DNA from: an uncultured Verrucomicrobiota bacterium
GTDB taxonomy: Bacteria; Verrucomicrobiota; Kiritimatiellia; RFP12; UBA3636
Direction of reading: 5' to 3'
DNA length: 47,058 nt
NCBI GenBank assembly: GCA_947169825.1
Contig: CAMVRE010000006.1
Coordinates: 1-47,058, forward strand
The notes under the pieces were generated by a model that was not told the origin of the DNA, searched no databases, and saw only the letters and a program-made list of their open reading frames with translations. Position numbers and translations under genes: made by a program. Below are positions 19,484 through 28,693 of this stretch, piece after piece (positions within the stretch are counted from its first letter, which is position 1; each line of letters starts with the position of its first letter).

Positions 19484-20056
19484 TCACGCTTTGTCCCGGG
19501 TCGCCCGGTTCACTTTGTCCAATGTGTACGAATCCGGCATTTGGGCGTGCGCTTCCAGCAACCAGTCGCGCTGCTGCCAATACGGAGGAGACGGGCTGTC
19601 GACGACGGCGCCAAGAGCGAAGGAATCCTTGTTTTCGTCGATCCAGTCGACGACGGCTTCCGGGGAATCGAAGACGAACGGCGAGGCGTGCTCGGCGAAC
19701 ATCTTCATGTCCGCCTGGCGTTCCGCAAGAAGCAGGGCGGACCATTTGGATCCGCGCCGGACAACGAGAAAGCCGAGGTCCTCGTTGATGCAGCCGATGC
19801 CGAGCCAGCCGATCTGGTCCGGAGCCCGTCCTCCAAGAAGGATCTCGTCATAGACGAACGGGAGCGGAGCGTAGGCCATGTCGCAACTTCCCTCCCCGTG
19901 GATGAATCCGCGGAGGCGGACGCACAGTTTGCCATCCATCTCCCCTTCTCCGTTTTCGATGCGGAATCCGGGGATGCAACGGTCGTTTATGCCATAGACC
20001 GACAAATGGGCTTGTTCGAAATGGTATTCCGGACGATTCTTGTCATCGGAAGGCAT
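19484..20056 (-). CDS. Hypothetical protein (190 aa)
   Basis: ORF with upstream GTGACC-N17-TACAAT promoter. Confidence 0.6.
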   Translation of the reverse strand: MPSDDKNRPEYHFEQAHLSVYGINDRCIPGFRIENGEGEMDGKLCVRLRGFIHGEGSCDMAYAPLPFVYDEILLGGRAPDQIGWLGIGCINEDLGFLVVRRGSKWSALLLAERQADMKMFAEHASPFVFDSPEAVVDWIDENKDSFALGAVVDSPSPPYWQQRDWLLEAHAQMPDSYTLDKVNRATRDKA

Positions 20057-20159
20057 GGCGGTCTGTTCTCCTTGTGCTGATGTGCGTGGCGATGGCAGGA
20101 TTGTACCAGAACGGCGGGCGGAGGTCACGCGGGAAAAGGGAGGACGGAGGAGGGCGCAT

Positions 20160-20705
20160 TCATTCGCCCACGCATTCTGCGGCTTCGTCAAGCAGGTCGG
20201 CGAGGGCGTCTGCGGCGGGGCCGGTCCATTTGCCGTCGGGACCTCGGGTCCACGTGACGCCGTTGCGGACGATCCGGACGGTGCCGTCTTCCCCTCTTTC
20301 CGATTCGTCGTTCATATACGGATCGTCGTAAAACCTGTCGAAGAAGTATTCGTCGCCGGCGTCCGCGAGGATATCGATGAGCGCGGGGACGAATTCGGGA
20401 TGCACGTCGGCGAACGCGGCGAGGGACTCATATCCGCAGGGAAGGGAATCCTCGACGCAGGGAAGGTTGTGGCCCCCGGACTCCGCGCACTCCCGGAAGC
20501 ACTTGTCCAGCTCCCGGCATTCCTTGATGCAGCTCTTCTCCGTGACATCGACGGAGTGCTCCTCGCCCGCGTCGAGCAGCCAGACGTAGAGCCGTTTGCC
20601 GTCGTTCGTCCGCACCGTCTTCTCGTAGCAGTGCGGGACGGGCGCAATGTCGCAGATTTGTTCGATGGCCGAGGCGGCGAATTCCCGGGTTTTTCCGATT
20701 CTCAT
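20160..20705 (-). CDS. Hypothetical protein, paralogue of 18091-18672
   Basis: VRTNDGKRLYVW, DVTEKSC, PCGYESLAAFADVHPEF, VRIVRNGVTWTRGPDGKWTGPAADAL. Confidence 0.7.
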   Translation of the reverse strand: MRIGKTREFAASAIEQICDIAPVPHCYEKTVRTNDGKRLYVWLLDAGEEHSVDVTEKSCIKECRELDKCFRECAESGGHNLPCVEDSLPCGYESLAAFADVHPEFVPALIDILADAGDEYFFDRFYDDPYMNDESERGEDGTVRIVRNGVTWTRGPDGKWTGPAADALADLLDEAAECVGE

Positions 20706-20752
20706 GCGTTTCCTTTCCTGCCGCCGCGCGGACGCGCGCGGTTCGGGAGTTA

Positions 20753-20781
20753 AGTATACCACGGGGGGATGTGGGATTCAA
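20753..20781 (-). promoter_or_regulatory. Promoter TTGAAT-N17-TATACT
   Basis: Minus strand TTGAAT CCCACATCCCCCCGTGG TATACT. Confidence 0.75.
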
Positions 20782-20814
20782 TCGGTTTCTCGCGCGGATG
20801 CGCGCGGCCGCGGT

Positions 20815-21108
20815 GCGGGGCGGCTTCCCCGCAAGGCGGCGGGTCGACGACATCGACTACGTCGACGACATCGACGACCCGCGCACGGAAGGCCGAGGGC
20901 GGAGGGTGCGACTGGATTCCGGGACGCCCGAAGGCGCACGGAAGGCCGAAGGCGGAGGGTGCGCCTTGCGGCGGAGGGTAGTCGATGTCGTCGATGTTGT
21001 CGGGTAGTCGACGGCCGGGGAAGGGGGAAACTTCCCCGCCAATCGGCCGGTCGACGACATCGTCGACGGCCGGGGAAGGGGGGGCGGCTTCCCCCGCAAG
21101 GCGGCCTC
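20815..21108. repeat. Dispersed composite palindromic element, copy B (with an extra partial right end)
   Basis: Same blocks as 17660-17965. Confidence 0.9.
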
Positions 21109-21868
21109 ACGGAATCGGGCGCGTCCCGCGGCAGCCCTCGGAATACGCCGAACAACCCCAGAAGGCTTCGCCCGTGTCCCGTTTCTTCCGTTTTCGCATC
21201 GGCTTTCCGCATTTCGGGCAAAGCGGGACGTCTTCGGGCGTGGATTCCGTCCGCTGGCGGGCCCGCTCCTCCAGACGAACCGCGGTCATCCGTTCGCGGA
21301 GTCCGCCCGTTTTCGCGAACGATTCGCCCAGCGACCGAATCTGGTTCTGGAGAACCTGCATGGCGCGTCGGACCAGGACCAGCAGGCAGTTGGCGCGGAC
21401 GCACGGATCCGGATCGTCGAGCCAGCGGGCGAACTTCGCCCGCTGGGTCCTTGCGTGGACGGCCGAATCGCGGACGATGTCGTCTCCCCGCGGCATCGGA
21501 TCGAGAACCACGGACAACGCGCCGGCCGCTTCGTCCTTCGTCCAGGGCAGCCGGTTCGAGAAGGCGAGCCACATCTCGTAGTCGCCGAGCAGCTCGGCCA
21601 GGCTCGCGCGTGCGACGCCGAGCAGCCGCAGCTCGGTCTCCTTGGCCGTCGCCGCGTTTTCCGACCCTTCGATGAGATTCGCCCGGCCGGATCGCGCCGC
21701 TTGGGTCATCTGATCGAACCAGCGGCCTTTCGGGTCGTTCCGTTGATCGAGGAAGTCCTGACAGAATCGCCAGGTCTCGATCTGGACGATCGTTGCGAGC
21801 GTGAAGGAATCCAGCCGGCGGTATCCGCCGACCGGCGAGGAGAAGAGCTTGGGGGAAGGGGGATTCAT
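21107..21868 (-). CDS. Four-helix-bundle suffix domain protein with C-terminal topoisomerase-type C4 zinc finger
   Basis: WRFCQDFLDQRNDPKGRWFDQMTQAARSGRANLIEGSE; CPKCGKPMRKRKKRDTGEAFWGCSAYSEGCRGTRPI. Confidence 0.8.
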   Translation of the reverse strand: MNPPSPKLFSSPVGGYRRLDSFTLATIVQIETWRFCQDFLDQRNDPKGRWFDQMTQAARSGRANLIEGSENAATAKETELRLLGVARASLAELLGDYEMWLAFSNRLPWTKDEAAGALSVVLDPMPRGDDIVRDSAVHARTQRAKFARWLDDPDPCVRANCLLVLVRRAMQVLQNQIRSLGESFAKTGGLRERMTAVRLEERARQRTESTPEDVPLCPKCGKPMRKRKKRDTGEAFWGCSAYSEGCRGTRPIP

Positions 21869-21899
21869 GGGGCGGAGTCTAGCAGAGGAAAATCGAGGC

Positions 21900-22148
21900 C
21901 GCAACCGGGGGCGGCTTCCCCCGCAAGGCGGCGGGTCGACTACATCGACTACGTCGACGACATCGACGACCCGCGCACGGAAGGCCGAAGGCGGAGGGTG
22001 CGACTGGAGTCCGGGACGTCCGAGGACGCACGGAATGCCGAAGGCGAAGGGTGCGACTTGCGGCGGAGGGTAGTTGATGTCGTCGATGTCGTCGATGTCG
22101 TCGGATCGTCGAAGGCCGGGGAAGGGGGCGGCTTCCCCCGCATGGCGG
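21900..22148. repeat. Dispersed composite palindromic element, copy C
   Basis: Same blocks as 17660-17965. Confidence 0.9.
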
Positions 22149-22164
22149 CGGGGTGTGCGCGAAA

Positions 22165-22201
22165 GAAAAAAGCCCGGCGGACGGCTTGCGCCGCCCACCG
22201 G
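22165..22201 (-). terminator. Strong intrinsic terminator
   Basis: Minus strand CCGGTGGGCGGC-GCAA-GCCGTCCGCCGGGCTTTTTT. Confidence 0.8.
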
Positions 22202-22390
22202 TGAAACGGGGCCGGGTCCGAGGCGGGACCTGACAAGGTTTAAGGAACAATGATTGAGGCGTGAAGAGTAAGTCCTTGCGGTTTGCGCCTTAGTCCCCCT
22301 GAGGAGGTCCATTGCCGGTATCGATGCCGATGTTTTTCCGGGTGATCGCCCGGAGGCCCGTCCGTCGCCGGCCCGTTTCGGAAGGACGGT

Positions 22391-22861
22391 CTAGCCGTCC
22401 AGATTGTCGGGAAGCGTCACCTTCGTCCGGATGTTGTATTCGTCCAGCCTGTCCTGCAGGACGTCGGCGCGCGCCTGCAGTTCGCCGCGCTTCTCCAGGA
22501 GGGTCGACTTGTCCAGCGCCACGTCCCACTCGACGACGGACCGGGAGGAGCCGAAGCGCCCCTCCAGAATCTCCAGGTCGTCGTCGGCGGGGACCTCCCG
22601 GAAGAACGTCAGGAGGGACTTGACCTCCTCCAGCTCGACGATGGTGCCGACGATGCCGGCGTTGGCCTCGGCGATGGCCGTCTTGACGGCAATCAGCTGC
22701 TCGGACAGGCGCTCCGCTTCCGCCGCCAGGTCCGTCGGCGACAGCGCGCGCGGAGAATCCTTGATTTTGCGGTTCTCCTTCTTGACCAGTTCCTGCACGT
22801 GGTGCAGGCGTCCCGCGATGCGGTTCTTTTCCTTGAGTGCTCGGGCAAGCGTGGTTTTCAT
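22391..22861 (-). CDS. Coiled-coil hypothetical protein (weak DIP1984-like resemblance)
   Basis: 156-aa ORF, heptad-rich. Confidence 0.65.
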   Translation of the reverse strand: MKTTLARALKEKNRIAGRLHHVQELVKKENRKIKDSPRALSPTDLAAEAERLSEQLIAVKTAIAEANAGIVGTIVELEEVKSLLTFFREVPADDDLEILEGRFGSSRSVVEWDVALDKSTLLEKRGELQARADVLQDRLDEYNIRTKVTLPDNLDG

Positions 22862-22909
22862 GGTTGGGTGGTTGGGTGGTTGGATGGTTAGATGGTTAGG
22901 TGGTTAGGT
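22862..22909. repeat. Octamer microsatellite (GGTTRGRT)x6 abutting a start codon
   Basis: ggttgggt ggttgggt ggttggat ggttagat ggttaggt ggttaggt. Confidence 0.95.
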
Positions 22910-22989
22910 GGTTGTAGCGTTGATGGGAAGAGCATACCGCGGAGAGGATGCGTTTTCACCCCTGCGCAAAAAATTATCCGGATCCGCGC

Positions 22990-23019
22990 GGCGTGGCGGG
23001 GTGCGCACCCCGCCACGCC
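22990..23019. repeat. Perfect 30-bp palindrome GGCGTGGCGGGGTGCGCACCCCGCCACGCC
   Basis: Read directly; member of a dispersed family. Confidence 0.95.
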
Positions 23020-23035
23020 GCCGCGGAGGGCGGCG

Positions 23036-24838
23036 TCAGGCGGCTGGTGGACGGAACCACCGGCCGCGTTTGGGCGCGGGAAGGGCGGAGCGGAAGGATT
23101 CTTCGCGGCGCCTTTCGCGGAGGAACGCCTTCCATTCGCCTTCGGGGACGAGGCGGCGCCATTCGGGGCGCCAGGCCCATTCGGGATTCGTCGAGAGGAG
23201 CCGGATCCAATCCTCGGCGCCAAGCTTCCCCCACTCGCAGGCGGCGCCGTCTTCCGGGTGGGCGCGGAGCCACTCCACCCAGCCGGCGCCGGTGTCCGGC
23301 GCCGGGGCGGGGCTCTCCGACTTCCCTTCCGTGGACGGGGACGGAACCTTGTCCCGGCGGAAGAAGAAAGGAGGCGGATCGTCGTCGTCGCCATCTTCGC
23401 ATTCCCGCCGGCGTTTCCGGATGAGATTCCTGATGAACGGCAGCTTCCGGAACCTGTCGTCTTCTTCGATGTTCCGGTGAATGTCCTCCCAGTTCCTCCG
23501 AAGGGAGGCCCGGATGTACGGATGGTCAATCAAGTTCGGGAGCCAGTCGAGGAGAAGGGCGAGTCCGATGTGCGGCTCCAGCTTCCGGAAGGTGTCCTCC
23601 GTCATCCCGTCGAGTAGTCCGGGTTGTTCGATGAGAAGGACGGTGAGATATCCCGTTTCGGCGATTTGCGCCAGATCCACGGGGATGGTTTTCGCGAATT
23701 CCGGCTTGGACCGGAGCAGCATCGCGATTTCGCTGGTGGACAGCAGATCCCACCGGAAACCCGGGTGGTGCTCCAGTTCGGGGTGGAAGGAAAGCAGGAT
23801 CCGCCAGTCCCCGGCGTCGAAACGGGACACGGGGCACATCGGGGCCAGGTTGGCGTCGTAGAGAAGGGCTGCCCGCCAGAAGTCGCCGGAGCCCTCCTCG
23901 ACGACGCCGCGGCGAGTGGCGTAGGACGGGTCGGCGGCGACGGCGCGGGAGGCTTCGCGGAGCGGGTGATAGCGCCAGGACAGGTCGCTGAGCGGTTCGT
24001 CTTCCGGCGCGGGGAGCGGGGCCAGCGGGACGCCGGGGGGCACGGCGAAGAGGCTCTGCATCCGGAGGTATTCCCCGTCGGAATAGAGGCCTTCGTTTTG
24101 CAGGCTTCCCCTGGAGTTGTATTCGGCTTCCAGGTCGTTGATTTCGTCAAACCACTCGGAATACTTCGGCGAATGCGCGATTTCACCCATGTCCATGATA
24201 CGCGATGGCCGCAGCCACGTGGAGGCTTCGCGAAGGCCGGCTTTCTCCATCGGGTCGTTGGCCATCCGGAGGCCGGAAGGCCATCCCTGTTCGTCGGGGA
24301 CGAAATGGTTGGTCGCGTAGCTCCAATCCATCGCCGAAAGATACAGGCCGCGTTTCGCGGCGGTGGCGGCGAGGAGCGCGAGGAGGGCTTCTTCGCCGGC
24401 GTGTCCGAGGCCGAGGCCGGTTCCCCGGCGATGGCCGGCGAAAAGGTCCTGGAGGACTCCCCAGTCCTCCGGATGTTCCCGGATGGCCTCCGCGGCGCAG
24501 TCGCCGTCGTCGGGGCCGTTGACGACGGCGACGCGGATGCCGTGGCTCCAGATCCAGGACAGACGGAGGCCGTCGGCGTCGGCGAAGAGCCGGCGGCAGT
24601 CGCCAAGCGTGACGGTTCCCATGTCGCCGTCGTGGCGGAACCAGCCGCCGAGGAATCCTTCCTGCATCGGGAAGTATTCCTTGTCCCGCCTTTCCAGGAA
24701 CCGGCAGAAGCGGAACACGTATGGGCGGAGCCCGGGACGGGACTCCACCAGGTCGTCGAGGTTGCGGATGAACGCGGCGATGGCCGGTTTGACGGCTTCC
24801 GCGATGCAGGGCGGGGTTTTGAGGTCTTCGTCATTCAT
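23036..24838 (-). CDS. Hypothetical protein (600 aa) with C-terminal DW-type repeat
   Basis: WVEWLRAHPEDGAACEWGKLGAEDWIRLLSTNPEWAWRPEWRRL; promoter TTAACA-N17-TATACT upstream at 24914. Confidence 0.75.
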   Translation of the reverse strand: MNDEDLKTPPCIAEAVKPAIAAFIRNLDDLVESRPGLRPYVFRFCRFLERRDKEYFPMQEGFLGGWFRHDGDMGTVTLGDCRRLFADADGLRLSWIWSHGIRVAVVNGPDDGDCAAEAIREHPEDWGVLQDLFAGHRRGTGLGLGHAGEEALLALLAATAAKRGLYLSAMDWSYATNHFVPDEQGWPSGLRMANDPMEKAGLREASTWLRPSRIMDMGEIAHSPKYSEWFDEINDLEAEYNSRGSLQNEGLYSDGEYLRMQSLFAVPPGVPLAPLPAPEDEPLSDLSWRYHPLREASRAVAADPSYATRRGVVEEGSGDFWRAALLYDANLAPMCPVSRFDAGDWRILLSFHPELEHHPGFRWDLLSTSEIAMLLRSKPEFAKTIPVDLAQIAETGYLTVLLIEQPGLLDGMTEDTFRKLEPHIGLALLLDWLPNLIDHPYIRASLRRNWEDIHRNIEEDDRFRKLPFIRNLIRKRRRECEDGDDDDPPPFFFRRDKVPSPSTEGKSESPAPAPDTGAGWVEWLRAHPEDGAACEWGKLGAEDWIRLLSTNPEWAWRPEWRRLVPEGEWKAFLRERRREESFRSALPAPKRGRWFRPPAA

Positions 24839-24998
24839 GGTTTGTGCATCTCCGAGCGGCCGAGCCGCCTGGAGGCGCGAAACCATGTGTCCGGAAGGAA
24901 ATCGAATTCATCGCGGGCAAAGTATATCGGCGAGATCCAAAAATGTTAACGAAAATTCGACAATAATTGCATTTTCCTCGAATTATCGCTCCAGAGTC

Positions 24999-25065
24999 GC
25001 GGTTGATGACCTTGTCGGCGCGGGTCGTGGAGACGCCGAAGTCCTTCCCCACCTCGCGGAGGGCG
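24999..25065 (-). pseudogene. Duplicated sigma-factor region 4 fragment
   Basis: ALREVGKDFGVSTTRADKVINR; near-identical DNA to 27142-27208. Confidence 0.85.
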
Positions 25066-25340
25066 CAGCCGCCTCCAAAACAACTGCGGAGCATGGCTCT
25101 GCGGTCTCTGCGCTCTCTGCGTGTGACAAAAGAAATTCCGGTGGATTCATAGGATCCACCGGCCCGGGTTGTCGGCGCGCGGATGTGCCGCGCTTGGTTC
25201 GGGATTTCGCGAAAACCCGGCCTGCGGCGGCGAAGGCCGCCGCACGAAATCCCGGAGCGAAAACCCGGAACAGGCGGCGCGAGCGCCGCCGGCCGAAAAC
25301 CCGGAAACCCGGAATGGCGCGCGGCGCGCCCTCCGCGTGT

Positions 25341-26924
25341 TCAGGCGCCGCGGAAGGCAGCCGCGACGCAATCGTAGCGCGGGGCGGCGAGCTTGCGGCG
25401 GATGGTGTCCTCCGGGTCGACCCCGGAGAGCATGTCGAGGATGTTTTGCGAGAAGCCGCTGGCGAGGACGAGGCCGTTGCCGTTCTCCTGGAGAGGAACG
25501 CCGCCGGTGCGGGACGCGACGTTCCAGAAGACGATTTTCGGGAGGTCGTAGCCTTTCTCCTTCCATTCCCGACGGATGGTCTCGAAGAGGATTTCCCGGC
25601 CGGCCTTGGAGGCCTCGCCGTCTTCGTCTTCTTCCTCGTCGTCGGCGAAACAACACCCTCTGGCTTCGTCGAACTCCATGTCGCTGATGATGACGACGGC
25701 GGGGACTTTCTCCTGCGGAATCCCGTTTTCCGAAACGGCGTCGAGGACGAGGCGCATGGTTTCCTCGACATCCGTGTTGGCGCATTCGTCCTCCCCGTAG
25801 GTGCGGACGAGTTTCTCGCGGAGCGTGGCGCAACCGGAGAGGTCGACGAGGCGCGGGAGCTGCGAGAAGGAGATGAAGCGGTTCGCGAAGGGGCCCTCGA
25901 GGTGTTCCGACGCGAGGATCGCCAAGGACGTGGCGACGTCGAGAGCCGTGGCCCGGCCACCGGAGACCGGCGTCGTCATGGAGCCCGAGCCGTCGCGGAC
26001 GACGATGGCGTTGCCGAGGATTCCATTCGGGACGGGGAGCGCCTTCCACTGCGCTTCGAGGAGGGGATCCTCCTCGAAATCCTCCGGATACGCCAAAACG
26101 GGGCCGTGGTAGGCGGCGACGATTTCGTAGGGATAGAGGGCGCCGGCGTTGACCTTGGAAGTTCCTTTTTCGAGGCCGGCGAGATACGCCTTGTAGCGCT
26201 CCGGGTCGTGGGCGAAGAACGCATTGCGGTAGCGGAGGGCCGCCTTGGACGGAACGGCGCCGTAGTCGACGGCGCCCCACTCGCCGGCGCACATGGATCT
26301 CTCCGTCACGCGGAGGCGGGCGCGGAGCGCCGAAAGCTTCCGGCGATAGTCCGCGGGGCGGAGACGGAAGCACGAGAACGCGAGTTCCTTCGCGAGGGAC
26401 TCCTGCTTCGCCGAGACCCCGCGGACCGACGGGAGCCACTTCGCGAGGAGGGACGGTCTTCCGTCGGGGGCGGCGAGGGCGCGGAGGTCTTCCTCCCACC
26501 GGCGCCGGAGAATGGCGAAGACCGCATCTCGGAGCACCGGGCGCGCGGCGGCGTCCGCGACGCCGTCGCCGAGGACGGCCCAAACGTCGTCCCACCGGCC
26601 GAATTCGGGGACGAGGGGGAGGAGCGCGGCGGCGACGCCGTCCGGCAAGCCGGCGAAGACGTCGCGGAAGAGCCCGCGCTCGCCGAGTCCGCCGCGGACG
26701 TCGCGGACGAAGAAGAGGAGGCGGAGGGCCTTCTCCCGGTTCGCGTCGAGGCACTTGCGGAACGCCGCGCGCTTCGCGTCGGCGTCCCATTGGCGCATGG
26801 ACGACACCTTGAAGAAGAAGTCCGCGAAGGGGGACGGGTGCGAGGCGAAGGCCAAGGCGCCGTTTTCGGTTTCGACGAGGCCGTCGTCGCGGACGGTTCC
26901 GTTTTCTTCGTTGATGGGTTCCAT
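25341..26924 (-). CDS. DUF2828 / TROVE-like vWA protein
   Basis: MRQWDADAKRAAFRKCLDANREKALRLLFFVRDVRGGLGERGLFR; RDGSGSM MIDAS; VPAVVIISDMEFDEA. Confidence 0.8.
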   Translation of the reverse strand: MEPINEENGTVRDDGLVETENGALAFASHPSPFADFFFKVSSMRQWDADAKRAAFRKCLDANREKALRLLFFVRDVRGGLGERGLFRDVFAGLPDGVAAALLPLVPEFGRWDDVWAVLGDGVADAAARPVLRDAVFAILRRRWEEDLRALAAPDGRPSLLAKWLPSVRGVSAKQESLAKELAFSCFRLRPADYRRKLSALRARLRVTERSMCAGEWGAVDYGAVPSKAALRYRNAFFAHDPERYKAYLAGLEKGTSKVNAGALYPYEIVAAYHGPVLAYPEDFEEDPLLEAQWKALPVPNGILGNAIVVRDGSGSMTTPVSGGRATALDVATSLAILASEHLEGPFANRFISFSQLPRLVDLSGCATLREKLVRTYGEDECANTDVEETMRLVLDAVSENGIPQEKVPAVVIISDMEFDEARGCCFADDEEEDEDGEASKAGREILFETIRREWKEKGYDLPKIVFWNVASRTGGVPLQENGNGLVLASGFSQNILDMLSGVDPEDTIRRKLAAPRYDCVAAAFRGA

Positions 26925-27111
26925 TGGTTTTGAAGAGGGACGGGCAGGGTTCGGGGAGCCGCTTCGTGCAGTTTGGATTGCTGGAAGAACCCTTCTTTCG
27001 GGATCGGGGGTGAAAGGCCGAGCGGCGTTCGGCCTCCCCGATCGCGATACCCGCTTTGATCGTTATGTTTCCATTCTACCCGGGGACGCGCCTCGTTTTC
27101 ACCCCCGCGCC

Positions 27112-27714
27112 CTACGCCGCCGCCCGGAGGCGGAGGAGGGCGCGGTTGATGACCTTGTCGGCGCGGGTCGTGGAGACGCCGAAGGCCTTCCCCACCTCGC
27201 GGAGGGTCGCCGGGACGCCGGTGGCGATGCCGAAGCGCATCTCCACCATCGCCCGGTCGCGGGCGGGGAGGGTCGCGAGGAGGCGGCGGGCGTATTCGCG
27301 GAGCGAGGAGAGGTCCGCCGCCTCCGACGGGTCCGCGGCGCCCTCGTCCGCGTAGAGGTCGTGGCCGGTGGCCTCGCCATCCTCCCCCACCGGGGCGTCG
27401 AGGGAGATGTGCGTGTAGGTCTCGCGCCACTTCCGGGCCGCCTCGCCGACGGTCTTGCGAATCCACGGCATCGCGTAGGTGGAGAACTTGTTGCCGAGTT
27501 CCGGCCGGAACCCGTCCGCGGCCCGCTGGAGGCCGGGCACGCCGGCCTGGACGAGGTCGCGGCGGAGCTCCTCCTGCACGCCCGCCGGCTCCTCGCCGGC
27601 CCACTTCGCCGCCTGGCGGTGCGCTTCCGCGCGCACCAGGTTGAGATTGTCCGCCACGAGGCGGCGGACGGCCTCTTCGTCGCGCGAGGCGACGGTATCG
27701 TATGTCTTGCTCAT
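27112..27714 (-). CDS. Sigma-70 family RNA polymerase sigma factor
   Basis: LVQAGVPGLQRAADGFRPELGNKFSTYAMPWIRKTVGEA; LREVGKAFGVSTTRADKVINRALLRLR. Confidence 0.85.
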   Translation of the reverse strand: MSKTYDTVASRDEEAVRRLVADNLNLVRAEAHRQAAKWAGEEPAGVQEELRRDLVQAGVPGLQRAADGFRPELGNKFSTYAMPWIRKTVGEAARKWRETYTHISLDAPVGEDGEATGHDLYADEGAADPSEAADLSSLREYARRLLATLPARDRAMVEMRFGIATGVPATLREVGKAFGVSTTRADKVINRALLRLRAAA

Positions 27715-27914
27715 GTTGTTTGTTCCTCGAAGGACTTCTGGACGCATGTCCGGCGTTCGGCCGGAGGGGCACCGTGGGGATGAGACCTCGGTTGCCGGAT
27801 CGATTACTTCCGATCTCTCTGCATGCTTTCGCCTTGTTCGTATGTGTGGGTGTTGCGGTTGTTGTTTGGTTGTTTGGCCTTGCCGCTCGAAAGAGACATC
27901 GGGGCGACGGCTAA

Positions 27915-27945
27915 AGTATACCACGAAGAAATGAAAATGTCAACA
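27915..27945 (-). promoter_or_regulatory. Near-consensus promoter TTGACA-N17-TATACT for the sigma gene
   Basis: Minus strand TTGACA TTTTCATTTCTTCGTGG TATACT. Confidence 0.8.
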
Positions 27946-27964
27946 TAAATCTAACAAAAAGTTA

Positions 27965-28279
27965 TCAACAGGCGGATCCGGCGTGCGGCTTGCCCGCCGC
28001 GAGCGCACACAGGCTTTCGTCGCGGAGGTCCTTCGGGACGGGGAGCCCGAGCCGGTCGGTCTGGCCCAGGAGGCCGCGGAGGGCCCGTTCCGCGTGCGCG
28101 CGGTCCTCCGCGGGGGACGGAGATCCCGCGAGGGCTGCGATGCAGTCGTCGAGGGCGGCGTCGAATTCCGCGTCCCCGACGGGGAACTCGATGGAATCCG
28201 TGATCTTCGCGATGAAATGGAGCACAATGTCTGCGGGGTTGTCGCCCGCCGGGGCGAATGTATGGGAGCTGTCGTTCAC
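27965..28279 (-). CDS. Small hypothetical protein (104 aa, GTG start)
   Basis: ORF in same frame; no recognised motif. Confidence 0.45.
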   Translation of the reverse strand: MNDSSHTFAPAGDNPADIVLHFIAKITDSIEFPVGDAEFDAALDDCIAALAGSPSPAEDRAHAERALRGLLGQTDRLGLPVPKDLRDESLCALAAGKPHAGSAC

Positions 28280-28344
28280 AATCCAAGCATACCCGATGGG
28301 CAAATGGTTTTCAACCCCGCTTCGCAAGTCCTCCGTGGCTGGGT

Positions 28345-28532
28345 GCGTGACGGAGTCCCCACCCCGCCACGGAAGGCGTTGAACGGCCGCGCGCCGTATG
28401 GAAAAAACACGCGAAAATCCGCTTCCAGAGAAGCAAAAGTCGCCAATTTCACACACGGTGAAATCGAAATAAAGTCGAGGAGGGGTTGCTTTCGCTACGG
28501 GGAGTTCCGGAGTTTCGGAGCCCGGGCGTTTC
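28345..28532. repeat. ~180-bp dispersed repeat, copy 1
   Basis: acgcgaaaatccgctt..agaagcaaaagtcg.caatttcac.cacggtgaaatcgaaat...ggggttgctttcgctacggggagt.c.ggagtttcggagc shared with 32383-32565. Confidence 0.9.
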
Positions 28533-28612
28533 CGGAATGCTCCCAGACTCCCAAACTCCCGGGAGCGGAAGCAACGGTGGATACGGAAGGTCGTTCGTCC
28601 TGAAAAGGCGGG

Positions 28613-28679
28613 GGCTCCAATGCCGGACAGGACGCGCGCCGTTGATGGAAGTCTACCCGCCGCATGCGGCGTTTTCAAC
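28613..28679 (-). promoter_or_regulatory. Promoter/leader block: TTGAAA-N17-TAGACT plus 50-bp leader identical to 30608-30657
   Basis: Direct comparison of both copies. Confidence 0.8.
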
Positions 28680-28693
28680 CGGCGCCACGGGGG

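Noticed and set aside
17660-22150. ORFs encoding VDDIDYVDDIDDPRTEGR peptides
   Set aside because: Translation of the composite repeat in several frames; no start or SD support, not independent genes
22210-22260. SRP RNA (gtcaggtcc segment)
   Set aside because: Only GTCAGGTCC resembles the SRP helix 8 region; the expected GGAAGGAAGCAGCC is missing
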